Shown here: in pieces, positions 45,765-55,475 of the stretch
Position numbering within the stretch: position 1 is the first letter of the stretch
Layout of the letters: each line of letters opens with the position of its first letter
Assembly (NCBI GenBank): GCA_900471605.1
Contig: UCEY01000016.1
Coordinates: 124,001 to 188,000 of the forward strand
Source of the DNA: Hyphomicrobiales bacterium
GTDB taxonomy: Bacteria; Pseudomonadota; Alphaproteobacteria; Rhizobiales; Rhizobiaceae
Direction: 5' to 3'
DNA length: 64,000 nucleotides
Made by a program: the position numbers and the translations under genes
The notes under the pieces: model-generated
The model's input: the letters and a program-made list of their open reading frames with translations, nothing else
The model's database searches: none
Told to the model about the DNA's origin: nothing

Positions 45765-46845
45765 CCGCTGGAACCCGCTGAACGATGTGCCGCCCTTCCC
45801 GACCGCGCGTTATGCCACGCTCGCCGACCGGATCGGCAGGATCCTGAAGACCCGCAACGACGTGCTGCTGATCCAGGCGGAGGCTGTCGTCGCGCTGGAG
45901 GCGGCGGCACTCAGCCTCGCCCGTCCCGGCCTGAAGGCGATCAACATCGTGACCAGCATCTATGGCGGATGGTTCGGCGCCTGGCTCCGGCGCGGCGGCG
46001 CCGAGGTGATCGATCTTGCAGCGGAACCAGCCCGCCCGATCGCGCTCGAAGCGGTCGAGGCGGCGCTGAATGCGCATCCGGACATCGAGGTCCTGGCCCT
46101 CGTCCATGCGGAATCGGCAAGCGGCATCCGCAACCCGCTGGAGGAGATCGTCGCAATGGCCCGGTCGCGCGGCATAGTCACCGTGGTGGACGCGGTCGCT
46201 TCGGTCGGCGGCCATGCGCTGAACATCGATGAACTCGGCATCGACATCGCAATCATCGGACCGCAGAAGGCGCTCGCCGGACCGGCCGGGCTTTCGGCGC
46301 TCTCGGTCAGCCCCGCGGCCTGGAGGCTGATTTCGGCAGACGGCGGCCCAAGGGATTCGATCCTGTCGCTTCTCGACCAGAAGATCTGGCTTGAAACCGG
46401 TCGCGGCGCGCTCTCCGGCACCACCGCGCCACTCGAATTTTTCGCGCTCGAATCAGCCCTCGATCGAGTCGAGGCGGAAGGCGTGGATGCGATCGTCGCC
46501 CGGCATGTCCGCGCCGCCCGCGCGACCCGTGCAGCGCTCGCTGCCATGGGTGGCGAACCCTGGATCGGCGCCCTGCACGGCTCGAACCTGGTCACGACCG
46601 CCAGACTTCCAGCCGGAGCCGATCCGGCCGCGCTGCTTTCCGTCGCGCCTCAGGGCATCGAGCTTTCCGCCGGCGTCGGGCCTGGCGCCGAGCGGCTGAT
46701 CCGGCTGAACCATACCGGCCAGCGAGCCCGTTTCGATATCGTGCTCGGAAACCTGACGGCCTATGGCATGGCGCTCCGAAGACGGGGGTTCAAAGCGGAC
46801 ATATCTGCCGCCGTCGATACGATCGCGCTGCATTACGGCGATTGA
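45754..46845 (+). CDS. Class V aminotransferase
   Basis: A 363-residue PLP-dependent enzyme of the class V (alanine-glyoxylate/serine-pyruvate) fold. The PLP Lys lies in IIGPQKALAGPAG near residue 172; the cofactor Asp is in VVDAVASVGG near 146. It starts at a GTG overlapping the ATPase stop and ends one base before the convergent dioxygenase-hydrolase gene. Its operon partner is a family-5 importer, so the amino group donor may be the imported compound or one of its products. Confidence 0.85.
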   Translation: MTFDRWNPLNDVPPFPTARYATLADRIGRILKTRNDVLLIQAEAVVALEAAALSLARPGLKAINIVTSIYGGWFGAWLRRGGAEVIDLAAEPARPIALEAVEAALNAHPDIEVLALVHAESASGIRNPLEEIVAMARSRGIVTVVDAVASVGGHALNIDELGIDIAIIGPQKALAGPAGLSALSVSPAAWRLISADGGPRDSILSLLDQKIWLETGRGALSGTTAPLEFFALESALDRVEAEGVDAIVARHVRAARATRAALAAMGGEPWIGALHGSNLVTTARLPAGADPAALLSVAPQGIELSAGVGPGAERLIRLNHTGQRARFDIVLGNLTAYGMALRRRGFKADISAAVDTIALHYGD

Positions 46846-48402
46846 TCAGAAACCTCTTTCGATCAGCCAGTCATGGGCGATCATCTCGTCCTCGGCGCCG
46901 ATGCCGTGATTGGTGTCGAGCGTTCTGGCGGTGAGTTCCGCGCCTGCGGTGCGAAGCCGTTCTTCGATTTCCTCAGCCAGCGCCCCGTAAAAATCGTCGG
47001 TCGCGCTGAGCGACAGGACCTGGGTGCCGGAAAGATCGACGGCGGGCCGGGCTTCCAGGCAGTTCATCGAACGCAGCAGGACCGCTTTGCGGATCACGCC
47101 CGGATGAAGCTGCATCACCGCGCCGATCATGTTGCCGCCGTTGGACCAGCCGGCAAAGGCCGTCCGCGCCGGATCGATGCCATAGGCGGGGGCGAGATCC
47201 TCCACGAAGGCGACGAAGGCCTCCGCTTCGGACGCGATTTCCTTCTGGTCGAAGGTCGTCTCCGTGAAGCGGCGGAAATACCGTGGATGCCCCTCGTCCA
47301 ATGAGCGCCCGCGCACCCCGATCAGCATCGAATTGGGCGCAGCCTTGCGTCCGAAAGGCAACATGGTGGTTTCGTTGCCGCCGGTGCCGTGCAGCAGAAC
47401 CAGCGTCGACCCATCCCAACTCTCCGGCATGTGGATGCGGTGCACGAAAGGCAGGTCGCGATAGGTGATGCGCTCTTCGCCCGGAAGGCCGAACTGTGGC
47501 AGCATGACCCGCAGGACATCATGGTCCTCCTTGAAATGCGCCGGGATGAACAGTTCTGACCCGAGCGTTTCAAGCGGCTCGTCGGCCGTGAAACCGGGCC
47601 CGTCTGTCGCAAGCTCGATCAGCGTGCCTGACGGTTCGCGGACATAAAGCGAGTAGAAATAGTGGCGGTCGTGCATGTTCATCTCGCCGGCGTCTTCCGC
47701 CAGCAATCCCGCATGCACGACCTCGACCTGGGGCCGGTCAACGGCGCGAAGGGCGATGTGGTCTATCGTGCCGGTGCCGGGCGCCGCGGTCCAGAAACCA
47801 CCCGCATCGCGGACGTCGATAAAATCCTGCGCATCCGACACCAGCCGCTGGATACCGCCTTCCTTCGGCCCGGGCCTGAGCCCCATGTGGCGTGTCAGGA
47901 ATTGCGCCGTCTGCTCCGGCTTTTCGGAAAGGATCGTCGCACCGTGGAGCTTTCGGATGGCATTTGCCTCCGCGATACCGCCGCCGCTCCACCAGACCCA
48001 AGGCGTCGTCTCCTCGACGCCGACGAGCTTGACGATGATGCCGTCCGGGTCGGTCAGCCGCAGCACCGTTTCGCCGAATTCCTGGGCGGGGCCGGCAAGC
48101 TTGACGTTGAACTGCAGCGCCCGCGTCAGCCAGAAACCGATGGCCTCGGGTGCAATCGAAAAGCTGATCTCGCTCGGTGCCCCGTGTCCGACGCGCCCGA
48201 GCGAGCCGTCTTCCCAGGCAAGGAAAGTGACCAGCGAGCCCGGCGTCGCCGCCCCGTCTCCGTAGAACAGGTGAAGCTGGCGGGCATCCTCGAAACCGGC
48301 GGTCCGCTTGACGAGCCTGAGGCCAAGAAAACCCGCGTAGAAATCGACATTCGCCTGGATCTTCCGGGTGATGGCGGTGATGTGATGCAGGCCACTTGTC
48401 AT
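46846..48402 (-). CDS. Fusion of VOC ring-cleavage dioxygenase and alpha/beta hydrolase
   Basis: A 518-residue two-domain enzyme. Residues 1-300 are a two-module VOC (MhqO-type) dioxygenase with metal ligands His7, His215 and Glu263. Residues about 310-518 are a hydrolase with nucleophile Ser420 (GWSNGG), acid near Asp469 and base His499 (TNHG), like MhqD. In Bacillus these two are separate proteins that respond to quinones and catechols; here they are joined. It would open a hydroquinone or catechol ring and cleave the product. The ATG at 48402 is chosen over a start 10 codons upstream. It is convergent with the aminotransferase. Confidence 0.85.
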   Translation of the reverse strand: MTSGLHHITAITRKIQANVDFYAGFLGLRLVKRTAGFEDARQLHLFYGDGAATPGSLVTFLAWEDGSLGRVGHGAPSEISFSIAPEAIGFWLTRALQFNVKLAGPAQEFGETVLRLTDPDGIIVKLVGVEETTPWVWWSGGGIAEANAIRKLHGATILSEKPEQTAQFLTRHMGLRPGPKEGGIQRLVSDAQDFIDVRDAGGFWTAAPGTGTIDHIALRAVDRPQVEVVHAGLLAEDAGEMNMHDRHYFYSLYVREPSGTLIELATDGPGFTADEPLETLGSELFIPAHFKEDHDVLRVMLPQFGLPGEERITYRDLPFVHRIHMPESWDGSTLVLLHGTGGNETTMLPFGRKAAPNSMLIGVRGRSLDEGHPRYFRRFTETTFDQKEIASEAEAFVAFVEDLAPAYGIDPARTAFAGWSNGGNMIGAVMQLHPGVIRKAVLLRSMNCLEARPAVDLSGTQVLSLSATDDFYGALAEEIEERLRTAGAELTARTLDTNHGIGAEDEMIAHDWLIERGF

Positions 48403-48722
48403 GCGAATGTCGAACCTTTTTATACTGAACACAGCGCAACGATATCAGCCCGGACTTCACCTAGCGATATGCGAGGCTGAAAAGAACCCGTGGAAACCTC
48501 CCGATGGTGTTTCAAAAAGATCGGCCGGCGGGCTTTTCACTCCCTTGCCCGCACCGCTCAGGCACTGGAATACCGAAAGCACGCATGCTCAAAATTCAGG
48601 CGCCACACAGATCAAAAAATCACCACCGGGCTCCCGGTTTTCGGCCCAATTCGATTGACTGATCAGCGTCAGTATGCAGGCTAGATCCCGGTCCGAATCT
48701 TCATCTCATATTGGCCGTCTTC

Positions 48723-48740
48723 CCGGATAATTTTATCCGG
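48723..48740. promoter_or_regulatory. Palindrome upstream of the ABC exporter pair
   Basis: CCGGATAA-TT-TTATCCGG is an 18-bp perfect palindrome 28 bp before the GTG start of the exporter at 48769. It is operator-sized, but I cannot name the binder. The rest of the 366-bp region 48403-48768 between the dioxygenase-hydrolase and the exporter shows no gene. Confidence 0.5.
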
Positions 48741-48768
48741 CCCTGTGATTCATTTTTGGAATAGATCC

Positions 48769-50622
48769 GTGAGCAGCGATGCAACAGTTCGCGTCGCGAA
48801 GCCGTCGGCTTCGTTGGCGCTGGTGAATGCGGCAGGTTGGGGCAAGGGCTTCTCTATACTGACCCGCATCACCGTCATGGCCTTCCGTCATCCGTGGCAA
48901 TCGAGCTTCGCGATCGGCGCGACCCTGATCGCCTCCGCGTTCCAGCTGATGATCCCGCGGCTACTAGGGCAAGCGGTCGATCACACCCAGGTGGCGCTGA
49001 CCGGCGGCGATGCCGGCCAGGCGGCGCAGGACGCGCTGCTGACGACCGCCCTGCTCTTGCTCGGCGCCAGCGTCCTGCGCGGCATCTTCACCCTGTTCCA
49101 GAACTATTACAGCGAAGCCGTCGGCCATCATATGGGCTATCGTCTCAGGCTCGCCTGTTACGAGAAGATCCAGCGGCTTTCCTTCAGCTTCCATGACAGC
49201 ATGCATTCGGGCGACCTGATCACGGTCGGGCTTCTCGATCTCGAAGGCGTGCGCATGTATTTTTCGACGGCGCTGGTGCGCATGGTGCTGCTGACCGTGC
49301 TGATCGGTTTCGGCGCCTATCTGCTGCTGTCGACCGACGTCGTACTCGGGCTGCTGGCCTTGAGCTTCGTGCCGTTTGTCGGCTGGCGGTCGTCGGTGAC
49401 CCAGCTGCGGCTGCGCGCCACCTGGCTCGACCTCCAGGAACGGCTCTCGGTACTGACCCGCGTCATGGAGGAAAACCTCGGCGGCATCCGCGTCGTGCGC
49501 GCCTTCGCCGCCCAGGATCACGAGCTCGACAAGTTCGAGACGGCATCGAAGAGCGCAGTCACGCTGGCCCACCAGCGCGTCGGCATCCGGGTCGCCAATA
49601 CCAGCGCCATGACGCTCTCCTTCTTCGCCGCCATGGGCCTCGTTCTCTGGGTCGGCGGAAACAAGGTGATGGCGGGCGAGATGACCGTCGGCACGCTCAC
49701 CTCCTTCCTCACCTTCATGACCATCCTGCAGATGCCGGTGCGCCAGCTTGGCCTGATGGTCAACGCCTTTGCCCGCGCCTCCACCTGCGGCGCACGCCTG
49801 TTCGAACTGCTCGACCTCGATATCGCCATCAAGGACGAGAAGGGCGCCAAGGAGCTGAAAGTCACGGACGGCACGCTGCGGTTCGAGAATGTCGATTTCG
49901 CTTATCCGAATGCCGAGAAACACCAGGTCCTGACCGGTGTATCCTTCGAGGCGAAGCGCGGCGAGACGATCGGCATCGTCGGCCCGCCCGGCAGCGGCAA
50001 GTCCACCATGGCCCACCTCATCCCGCGTTTCTACGATGTGACGGGCGGCAGGATCACTATCGACGGCCAGGATATCCGCCGCGCGACGCTGCAATCGCTG
50101 CGCCGGTCGGTCGCCGTGGTCCAGCAGGACAGTTTCCTGTTCACGACGACGATCGAGAACAACATCGCCTATGGCGACCCCTGGGCGAAAGAGGGCCGCA
50201 TCGAGCGGGCCAGCGAGAGCGCCCAGCTCCATAACTACGTGCTCGGCCTGCCGACCGGTTACGGCACCATCGTCGGCGAACGCGGCGTATCGCTCTCCGG
50301 CGGCCAGCGGCAGCGGCTGTCGATCGCCCGCGCGCTGATGCTGCGCCCCGCCGTGATGGTGTTCGACGATTCGACGGCCGCGATCGACGCCGGCACCGAG
50401 CAGCGCATTCGCAGCGCCATGCGCAGATACGCTGCCGACCGGGTGACGATCATCGTCGCCCACCGGCTGAGCTCGCTGATGCATGCGGACCGCATCCTGT
50501 TCATGGAAGAGGGCCGCATCGTCGAAAGCGGAACGCATGACGAGCTGCTTGCGCTCGGCGGCCGCTACAAGGCGCTTTACGATCTGCAGGTACGTCCGGG
50601 CGACGACGCGCTCAGCGCCTGA
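48769..50622 (+). CDS. ABC exporter half-transporter, subunit A (degenerate ATP site)
   Basis: About 617 residues: a six-helix ABC membrane domain (about 40-340) and a nucleotide-binding domain (about 380-610). The start is a GTG at 48769 (MSSDATV...) or a GTG 8 codons earlier. The NBD has Walker A GPPGSGKST, signature LSGGQRQRLSI, and Walker B VFDDSTAAID in which the catalytic Glu is replaced by Asp (codon 50368-50370). It lies 10 bp before a second half-transporter whose signature is altered, making a heterodimer with one degenerate site, as in TmrAB or TM287/288. Substrate unknown; a lipid or multidrug role is common. Confidence 0.87.
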   Translation: MSSDATVRVAKPSASLALVNAAGWGKGFSILTRITVMAFRHPWQSSFAIGATLIASAFQLMIPRLLGQAVDHTQVALTGGDAGQAAQDALLTTALLLLGASVLRGIFTLFQNYYSEAVGHHMGYRLRLACYEKIQRLSFSFHDSMHSGDLITVGLLDLEGVRMYFSTALVRMVLLTVLIGFGAYLLLSTDVVLGLLALSFVPFVGWRSSVTQLRLRATWLDLQERLSVLTRVMEENLGGIRVVRAFAAQDHELDKFETASKSAVTLAHQRVGIRVANTSAMTLSFFAAMGLVLWVGGNKVMAGEMTVGTLTSFLTFMTILQMPVRQLGLMVNAFARASTCGARLFELLDLDIAIKDEKGAKELKVTDGTLRFENVDFAYPNAEKHQVLTGVSFEAKRGETIGIVGPPGSGKSTMAHLIPRFYDVTGGRITIDGQDIRRATLQSLRRSVAVVQQDSFLFTTTIENNIAYGDPWAKEGRIERASESAQLHNYVLGLPTGYGTIVGERGVSLSGGQRQRLSIARALMLRPAVMVFDDSTAAIDAGTEQRIRSAMRRYAADRVTIIVAHRLSSLMHADRILFMEEGRIVESGTHDELLALGGRYKALYDLQVRPGDDALSA

Positions 50623-50632
50623 GGGAGGATTT

Positions 50633-52531
50633 ATGGCCGAGGAACTGGAAACCGAACGCTCCGACGTCCGCGAAGACGGCAGGCGCCCGCCCCGCGCGGT
50701 GGTCGGGTCGCATCGCATCGAAGAGGAAATCTTCGGCAAGGTCTTCGACAAGAATATCGTCAAGCGCATCTGGGCCTTCGTGCGTCCCTATCGCACCAAG
50801 ATCTATTGGGCGGTGCTGGCCGTGCTCTGTTTCACGGCGATGCAGCTCCTCATTCCGCTGATCATCCGTTATGCGATCGACCACGGCATGCAGTCCGGCA
50901 GCGACAGCCAATCCGTGCTGATCTGGTCGATGGCCGCCTTTCTGGTCGCAATCCTCATCAATTTCGCCGCCAGCTATGCCCAGGAAACGCTGGTCGGCGG
51001 CGTCGCCGAGGACGTGCTCTTCGATATCCGCAAGGCGATGTTCACCCATCTGCAGCGCGTCTCGCTCTCCTGGATGGACAAGACGGAGGTCGGGCGGCTG
51101 ATGTCGCGCCTGCAGGGCGACGTGAATTCCATGCAGGAATTCCTGGAAACCTCGGTTCTGTCGGTCGGCGATATCACGCTTTTGTTCGGCATCGTTTTCG
51201 TCATGCTGACGCTCGATTTCAAGCTTGGGCTGCTGACGCTCTGCGCCCTGCCTGTACTGTTCGTGGTGCGCCTGTTCTGGCTGCCGCGTGCGCGAAAATC
51301 CTTCATGGCGGCGCATGAGACCAACTCGATCGCCAACGGCGCGCTTGCCGAAGCCATCCACGGCGTGCGCGCCGTCCAGAGCATGGACCGCCAGAGCGTC
51401 AACTTCATGCTCTATGACGACAAGGCCCGCGCCAATCTCAACACCCATCTGAACGCGGCCAAATACGCCCAGGTCATGGTGCCGATCGTCGATTCGCTCA
51501 CCGGCCTTGCGATGGCTCTCGTCGTCGTGGTCGGCGGCGCCCGCGTGCTCAACCAGGCGCTCGATGTCGGCGTCATGGTCGCTTTCCTGTTCTACATCCA
51601 GCGCTTCTTCGACCCGATCCGGTCGTTAACGCTGCAATATTCGGTCATGCAGCGCGCCATGGCGTCCGGCCAGCGCCTGACGGAGGTGCTGGACGTACCG
51701 GTCGACATCAAGGATGCACCAAACGCCAAAATCCTGTCGGCGGAGATGGATGGCTCGGTCGAGTTCAAGGACGTGGTGTTCGGCTACAATCCCAAGCACC
51801 CGGTCCTGAAGCACGTGAGCTTCAAGGTGAACCCGGGCGAGACGGTGGCACTTGTCGGCCCGACGGGCTCCGGCAAGTCGAGCTGCATGTCGCTGATCCA
51901 CCGCTTCTACGACGCGCAGCAGGGCCAGGTCCTGGTCGGCGGTTACGACGTGCGCGACCTGACGCAGGAATCGCTCGGCCGGCAGATCGCCATGGTGCTG
52001 CAGGAGCCGTTCCTGTTCACCGGGACGGTGTTCGAGAACATCCGCTACCACAAGACGGATGCGACCCGCGAACAGGTGGTCGAGGCCGCCAAGGCGGTCG
52101 GCGCCCATGATTTCATCATGCGCATGCCGGACGGTTACGAGAGCATTCTCGGCCAGCGCGGCGGCAATCTCTCGCTCGGCCAGCGCCAGCTCCTGAGCTT
52201 TGCCCGGGCGCTGGTGGCCGACGCGAAAATCCTGGTGCTCGACGAGGCGACCGCCAATATCGACAGCTATACCGAAATGCTGATCCAGAAGGCGCTGGTC
52301 AAGCTGCTCGAAGGCCGCACCGGCCTCGTCATCGCCCATCGCCTCGCCACCATCCGCGAGGCCGACCGCATCATCGTGCTCCAGAACGGCGAGCTGATCG
52401 AAAGCGGCAATCACCGCGAGCTGATGAGGAATGAAAAGCTCTATTCGAAGCTCTACAACCTCAACTACTCGTCCTTCGACGACATCCCGGAAGATGTCAT
52501 CGAAGAGGCCGTGACCGAATCTGCGACGTGA
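50633..52531 (+). CDS. ABC exporter half-transporter, subunit B (altered signature)
   Basis: A 632-residue partner of the upstream half-transporter. The start is ATG 50633 with gggagga before it. After a polar, acidic N-terminus (about 1-50) it has six helices and an NBD with Walker A GPTGSGKSS, Walker B LVLDEATANID (catalytic Glu present) and a changed signature LSLGQRQLL (codons 52169-52183), where Gly is replaced by Leu. The changed signature would pair with subunit A's degenerate Walker B, leaving one working ATP site. The C-terminus (DDIPEDVIEEAVTESAT) is acidic. Confidence 0.87.
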   Translation: MAEELETERSDVREDGRRPPRAVVGSHRIEEEIFGKVFDKNIVKRIWAFVRPYRTKIYWAVLAVLCFTAMQLLIPLIIRYAIDHGMQSGSDSQSVLIWSMAAFLVAILINFAASYAQETLVGGVAEDVLFDIRKAMFTHLQRVSLSWMDKTEVGRLMSRLQGDVNSMQEFLETSVLSVGDITLLFGIVFVMLTLDFKLGLLTLCALPVLFVVRLFWLPRARKSFMAAHETNSIANGALAEAIHGVRAVQSMDRQSVNFMLYDDKARANLNTHLNAAKYAQVMVPIVDSLTGLAMALVVVVGGARVLNQALDVGVMVAFLFYIQRFFDPIRSLTLQYSVMQRAMASGQRLTEVLDVPVDIKDAPNAKILSAEMDGSVEFKDVVFGYNPKHPVLKHVSFKVNPGETVALVGPTGSGKSSCMSLIHRFYDAQQGQVLVGGYDVRDLTQESLGRQIAMVLQEPFLFTGTVFENIRYHKTDATREQVVEAAKAVGAHDFIMRMPDGYESILGQRGGNLSLGQRQLLSFARALVADAKILVLDEATANIDSYTEMLIQKALVKLLEGRTGLVIAHRLATIREADRIIVLQNGELIESGNHRELMRNEKLYSKLYNLNYSSFDDIPEDVIEEAVTESAT

Positions 52532-52592
52532 GGCCGGTTTTCGACCCGTCCGCTCCTTCGCCCTGGAGGCGACCCAGTCACCAGCCAGAAAC

Positions 52593-52628
52593 AAAAAAGC
52601 CCGGAGGCGTCTGACGCATCCGGGCTTT
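52593..52628. terminator. Bidirectional rho-independent terminator
   Basis: AAAGCCCGGA (52596-52605) pairs with TCCGGGCTTT (52619-52628), loop 13 nt, with A6 on the left giving a U-run for minus-strand transcripts. It separates the exporter pair from the convergent end of the sugar operon. Confidence 0.8.
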
Positions 52629-52665
52629 CGAGTTTCTTGGGCAATCCTGAAGGGAAAACGGCGCC

Positions 52666-53856
52666 TCAGCGCCGCTGGTTGTAGACGTCGACGCAAACGG
52701 CGCCGAGCAGGACCAGGCCCTTGATGACCTGCTGGTAATCGATGCCGATGCCGAGGATCGACATGCCGTTGTTCATCACGCCCATCAGAAAGGCGCCGAT
52801 GACGGCACCCGTCACCTTGCCGACGCCGCCATAGGCCGATGCGCCGCCGATGAAGCAGGCCGCGATGACGTCCAGCTCGAACCCGGTGCCGGCCTTCGGC
52901 GTGGCGCTGTTCAAACGCGCGGCGACGACGAGGCCGCCAAGCGCCGCCAATACACCCATGTTGACGAAGGTGAAGAACACCAGCCGCGTCGTCTTGATGC
53001 CGGAGAGTTCGGCGGCGCGGGCATTGCCGCCGACCGCATAGATCTGCCTGCCGATGATCGTGCGGGTGGTCAGGAAGCTATAGGCGGCAATCAGCACCGC
53101 CATGATGATCAGCACGTTCGGCATGCCGCGATGCGACGAGATCAGGAAGGCGATGTAGCCGACGCCGGCGAGGATCAGCAGGTTCTTGGCGACGAAGAAG
53201 CCGAACGGCTCGGTCTCGACGCCATGCGAAACGCGCCGCTTGCGGCTTGCGAAATTCTGCACGATGAGGATGACCGCCAGCACCAGCCCGAGCAGGAACG
53301 AGGTGATGTAGAGGCCGCCGGCCGACGAGATCAGCTCGACGACATAACCCGACGAAAGCTTCTGGAAGATCGTCGGGAAAGGCCCGATCGCCTGGCTGCC
53401 GAGGATGGCGATCATCAGACCGCGGAAGACCAGCATGCCCGCCAGCGTGACGATGAAGGACGGTATCTTGAAATAGGCGACGAAATAGCCCTGGATCGCC
53501 CCGATCAGGCCGCCGACGGCAAGGCTGATAAGGATGACGACAGCGAAATTGATACCCCACTGGACCATCAGCAACCCGGCAAAACCGCCGATGAAGCCGG
53601 CAACCGACCCAACCGACAGGTCGATATGGCCGGTGACGATCACCATCAGCATGCCGAGCGCCATGATGACGATATAGGAGTTCTGCAGCACGATGTTGGT
53701 GACGTTGAGCGGCTTCAGGAGAACGCCGTCGGTGGCGATCTGGAAGAAGATGACGATCACGACCAGCGAGATCAGCATGCCGAAATCGCGCAGATTGTCC
53801 TTCAGAAAACCGCCCACGCTCTGAGGCGCCGATATCGTTTCCTGCGGAGTACTCAT
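52666..53856 (-). CDS. gguB: Sugar ABC transporter permease (GguB, CUT2)
   Basis: A 396-residue permease of the ribose/xylose (CUT2) class with about ten helices. The family motif VTGHIDLSVGSVAGFIGG and the C-terminal SILGIGIDYQQVIKGLVL segment match Agrobacterium GguB and XylH. The ATG at 53856 overlaps the GguA stop (TAATG). It is the last gene of the minus-strand sugar operon, followed by a terminator. Confidence 0.9.
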   Translation of the reverse strand: MSTPQETISAPQSVGGFLKDNLRDFGMLISLVVIVIFFQIATDGVLLKPLNVTNIVLQNSYIVIMALGMLMVIVTGHIDLSVGSVAGFIGGFAGLLMVQWGINFAVVILISLAVGGLIGAIQGYFVAYFKIPSFIVTLAGMLVFRGLMIAILGSQAIGPFPTIFQKLSSGYVVELISSAGGLYITSFLLGLVLAVILIVQNFASRKRRVSHGVETEPFGFFVAKNLLILAGVGYIAFLISSHRGMPNVLIIMAVLIAAYSFLTTRTIIGRQIYAVGGNARAAELSGIKTTRLVFFTFVNMGVLAALGGLVVAARLNSATPKAGTGFELDVIAACFIGGASAYGGVGKVTGAVIGAFLMGVMNNGMSILGIGIDYQQVIKGLVLLGAVCVDVYNQRR

Positions 53857-55415
53857 TATTCTCTCCCTTTGCGCCGCATGATGGCGCGCATGATATTTTC
53901 CTGCGTGGCTTCCTCGCCGGCCACTTCGCCGACAAACGCACCTTCGTGCATGACCACGATACGGTCGCAAATGCCGATCAGCTCGGGCATTTCCGACGAG
54001 ATCACGATCACCGCCTTGCCGGCATCGGCGAGTTCGTTGATGATCGTGTAAATTTCGTATTTCGCACCGACATCGATACCGCGCGTCGGCTCATCGAGAA
54101 TGAGCACGTCAGGACCGGTGAACAGCCATTTCGACAATACCACTTTCTGCTGGTTGCCGCCCGAAAGCTTGCCGGTTTCTTGGTAGACGTTGTGGCTGCG
54201 GATCCGCATCCGGCTGCGGAATTCCTGCGCCACTTTCATCTCGGCGATGTCGTCGATGACACCGCGAGAGGAAACGCCGCCGAGATGGGCGAGCGAAACG
54301 TTCTTGCGGATATCTTCCGGCAGGATGAGGCCGAGCTGTTTGCGGTCTTCCGTCACATAGGCAAGGCCTGCCTTGATCGCCTTGTGGACATCGGAAAGGT
54401 CGAGTTCCTTGCCGTGCAGCCTGGCGGTGCCGGTGACGTGGCGTCCCCAGGACCGGCCGAACAGGCTCATGGCGAATTCGGTGCGCCCGGCGCCCATCAA
54501 TCCGGAAATACCGACGATCTCGCCGGCCCGCACCTTGAGCGAGACGTTCTTGACGACCTGCCGGTCGGAATGCATCGGATGGTAGGCGGACCAGTTCTCG
54601 ACCTCGAAGATCACATCGCCGATCTTCGGATCGCGCTTCGGATAGCGGCTATCGAGATCGCGATCGACCATGCGGCGCACGATCTCGTCCTCGTCGACCG
54701 GGCCGGCGTGGCAATCCATGGTGCCGACGGTACGGCCATCGCGCAAAACAGTAATGCGATCGGCGATTTCGGTGATCTCGTTCAGCTTGTGGCTGATCAT
54801 GATGGAGGTAATGCCGTGGCGGCGGAATTCCTTGAGGAGTTCCAGAAGCGCGGCGCTGTCCGTCTCGTTGAGCGAAGCGGTCGGCTCGTCGAGGATCAGC
54901 AGCCGCACGTCTTTGGACAATGCCTTGGCGATTTCGACCAGCTGCTGCTTGCCGACGCCGATATTGGTGATCAGCGTGTCGGGCTGTTCGGTGAGCCCCA
55001 CCTTTGCAAGCAAGGCCTGGGTGCGCCTATGCCGCTCGCTCCGATCGATCACCCCGCGATGTGCCGGCGGATTGGTCAGGAAGATGTTTTCCGCGATCGA
55101 CATCAGCGGAATGAGCGCCAGTTCCTGGTGAATGATGATGATGCCGAGCTTTTCGGAATCGTTGATGTCGCGAAAATGGCGTTCTTCACCCGCAAACAGG
55201 ATCGACCCCTCGTAGGAGCCGTGCGGATAAACGCCGGAAAGGACCTTCATCAGCGTCGATTTGCCAGCGCCGTTTTCGCCGACAAGCGCATGAATCTCGC
55301 CTTCCTGAACGGCGAAGCTGACATCAGAAAGCGCCTTCACGGCGCCAAAGCTTTTCGAAATCCCCCGCATCTCGAGAATGGGTGGCTTTTCGACAAGCGG
55401 AACGGGATCGAGCAT
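53856..55415 (-). CDS. gguA: Sugar ABC transporter ATP-binding protein (GguA/MmsA type)
   Basis: A 519-residue double ABC protein of the CUT2 class. Domain 1 has Walker [10 protein letters not shown] and Walker [12 protein letters not shown]; domain 2 has the reduced Walker [10 protein letters not shown], signature [11 protein letters not shown] and [11 protein letters not shown]. The ATG at 55415 has ggagtg upstream; a GTG two codons earlier is also possible. A stem-loop with a U-run lies between it and chvE and may lower its expression relative to the receptor. Confidence 0.9.
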   Translation of the reverse strand: MLDPVPLVEKPPILEMRGISKSFGAVKALSDVSFAVQEGEIHALVGENGAGKSTLMKVLSGVYPHGSYEGSILFAGEERHFRDINDSEKLGIIIIHQELALIPLMSIAENIFLTNPPAHRGVIDRSERHRRTQALLAKVGLTEQPDTLITNIGVGKQQLVEIAKALSKDVRLLILDEPTASLNETDSAALLELLKEFRRHGITSIMISHKLNEITEIADRITVLRDGRTVGTMDCHAGPVDEDEIVRRMVDRDLDSRYPKRDPKIGDVIFEVENWSAYHPMHSDRQVVKNVSLKVRAGEIVGISGLMGAGRTEFAMSLFGRSWGRHVTGTARLHGKELDLSDVHKAIKAGLAYVTEDRKQLGLILPEDIRKNVSLAHLGGVSSRGVIDDIAEMKVAQEFRSRMRIRSHNVYQETGKLSGGNQQKVVLSKWLFTGPDVLILDEPTRGIDVGAKYEIYTIINELADAGKAVIVISSEMPELIGICDRIVVMHEGAFVGEVAGEEATQENIMRAIMRRKGRE

Positions 55416-55429
55416 GATCACTCCGAAAC

Positions 55430-55466
55430 AAAAAAGGGTCCGCGCGGCAGAATACCACCGCGCGGA
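55430..55466 (-). terminator. Intercistronic attenuator between chvE and gguA
   Basis: On the minus strand, TCCGCGCGG and CCGCGCGGA (55466-55458 and 55447-55439) form an exact 9-bp GC-rich stem around a 10-nt loop, followed by CCC and T6. It is placed 10 bp after the chvE stop and 15 bp before the gguA start, so it would let most transcripts stop after the receptor gene. Confidence 0.75.
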
Positions 55467-55475
55467 TTAAAAGGC

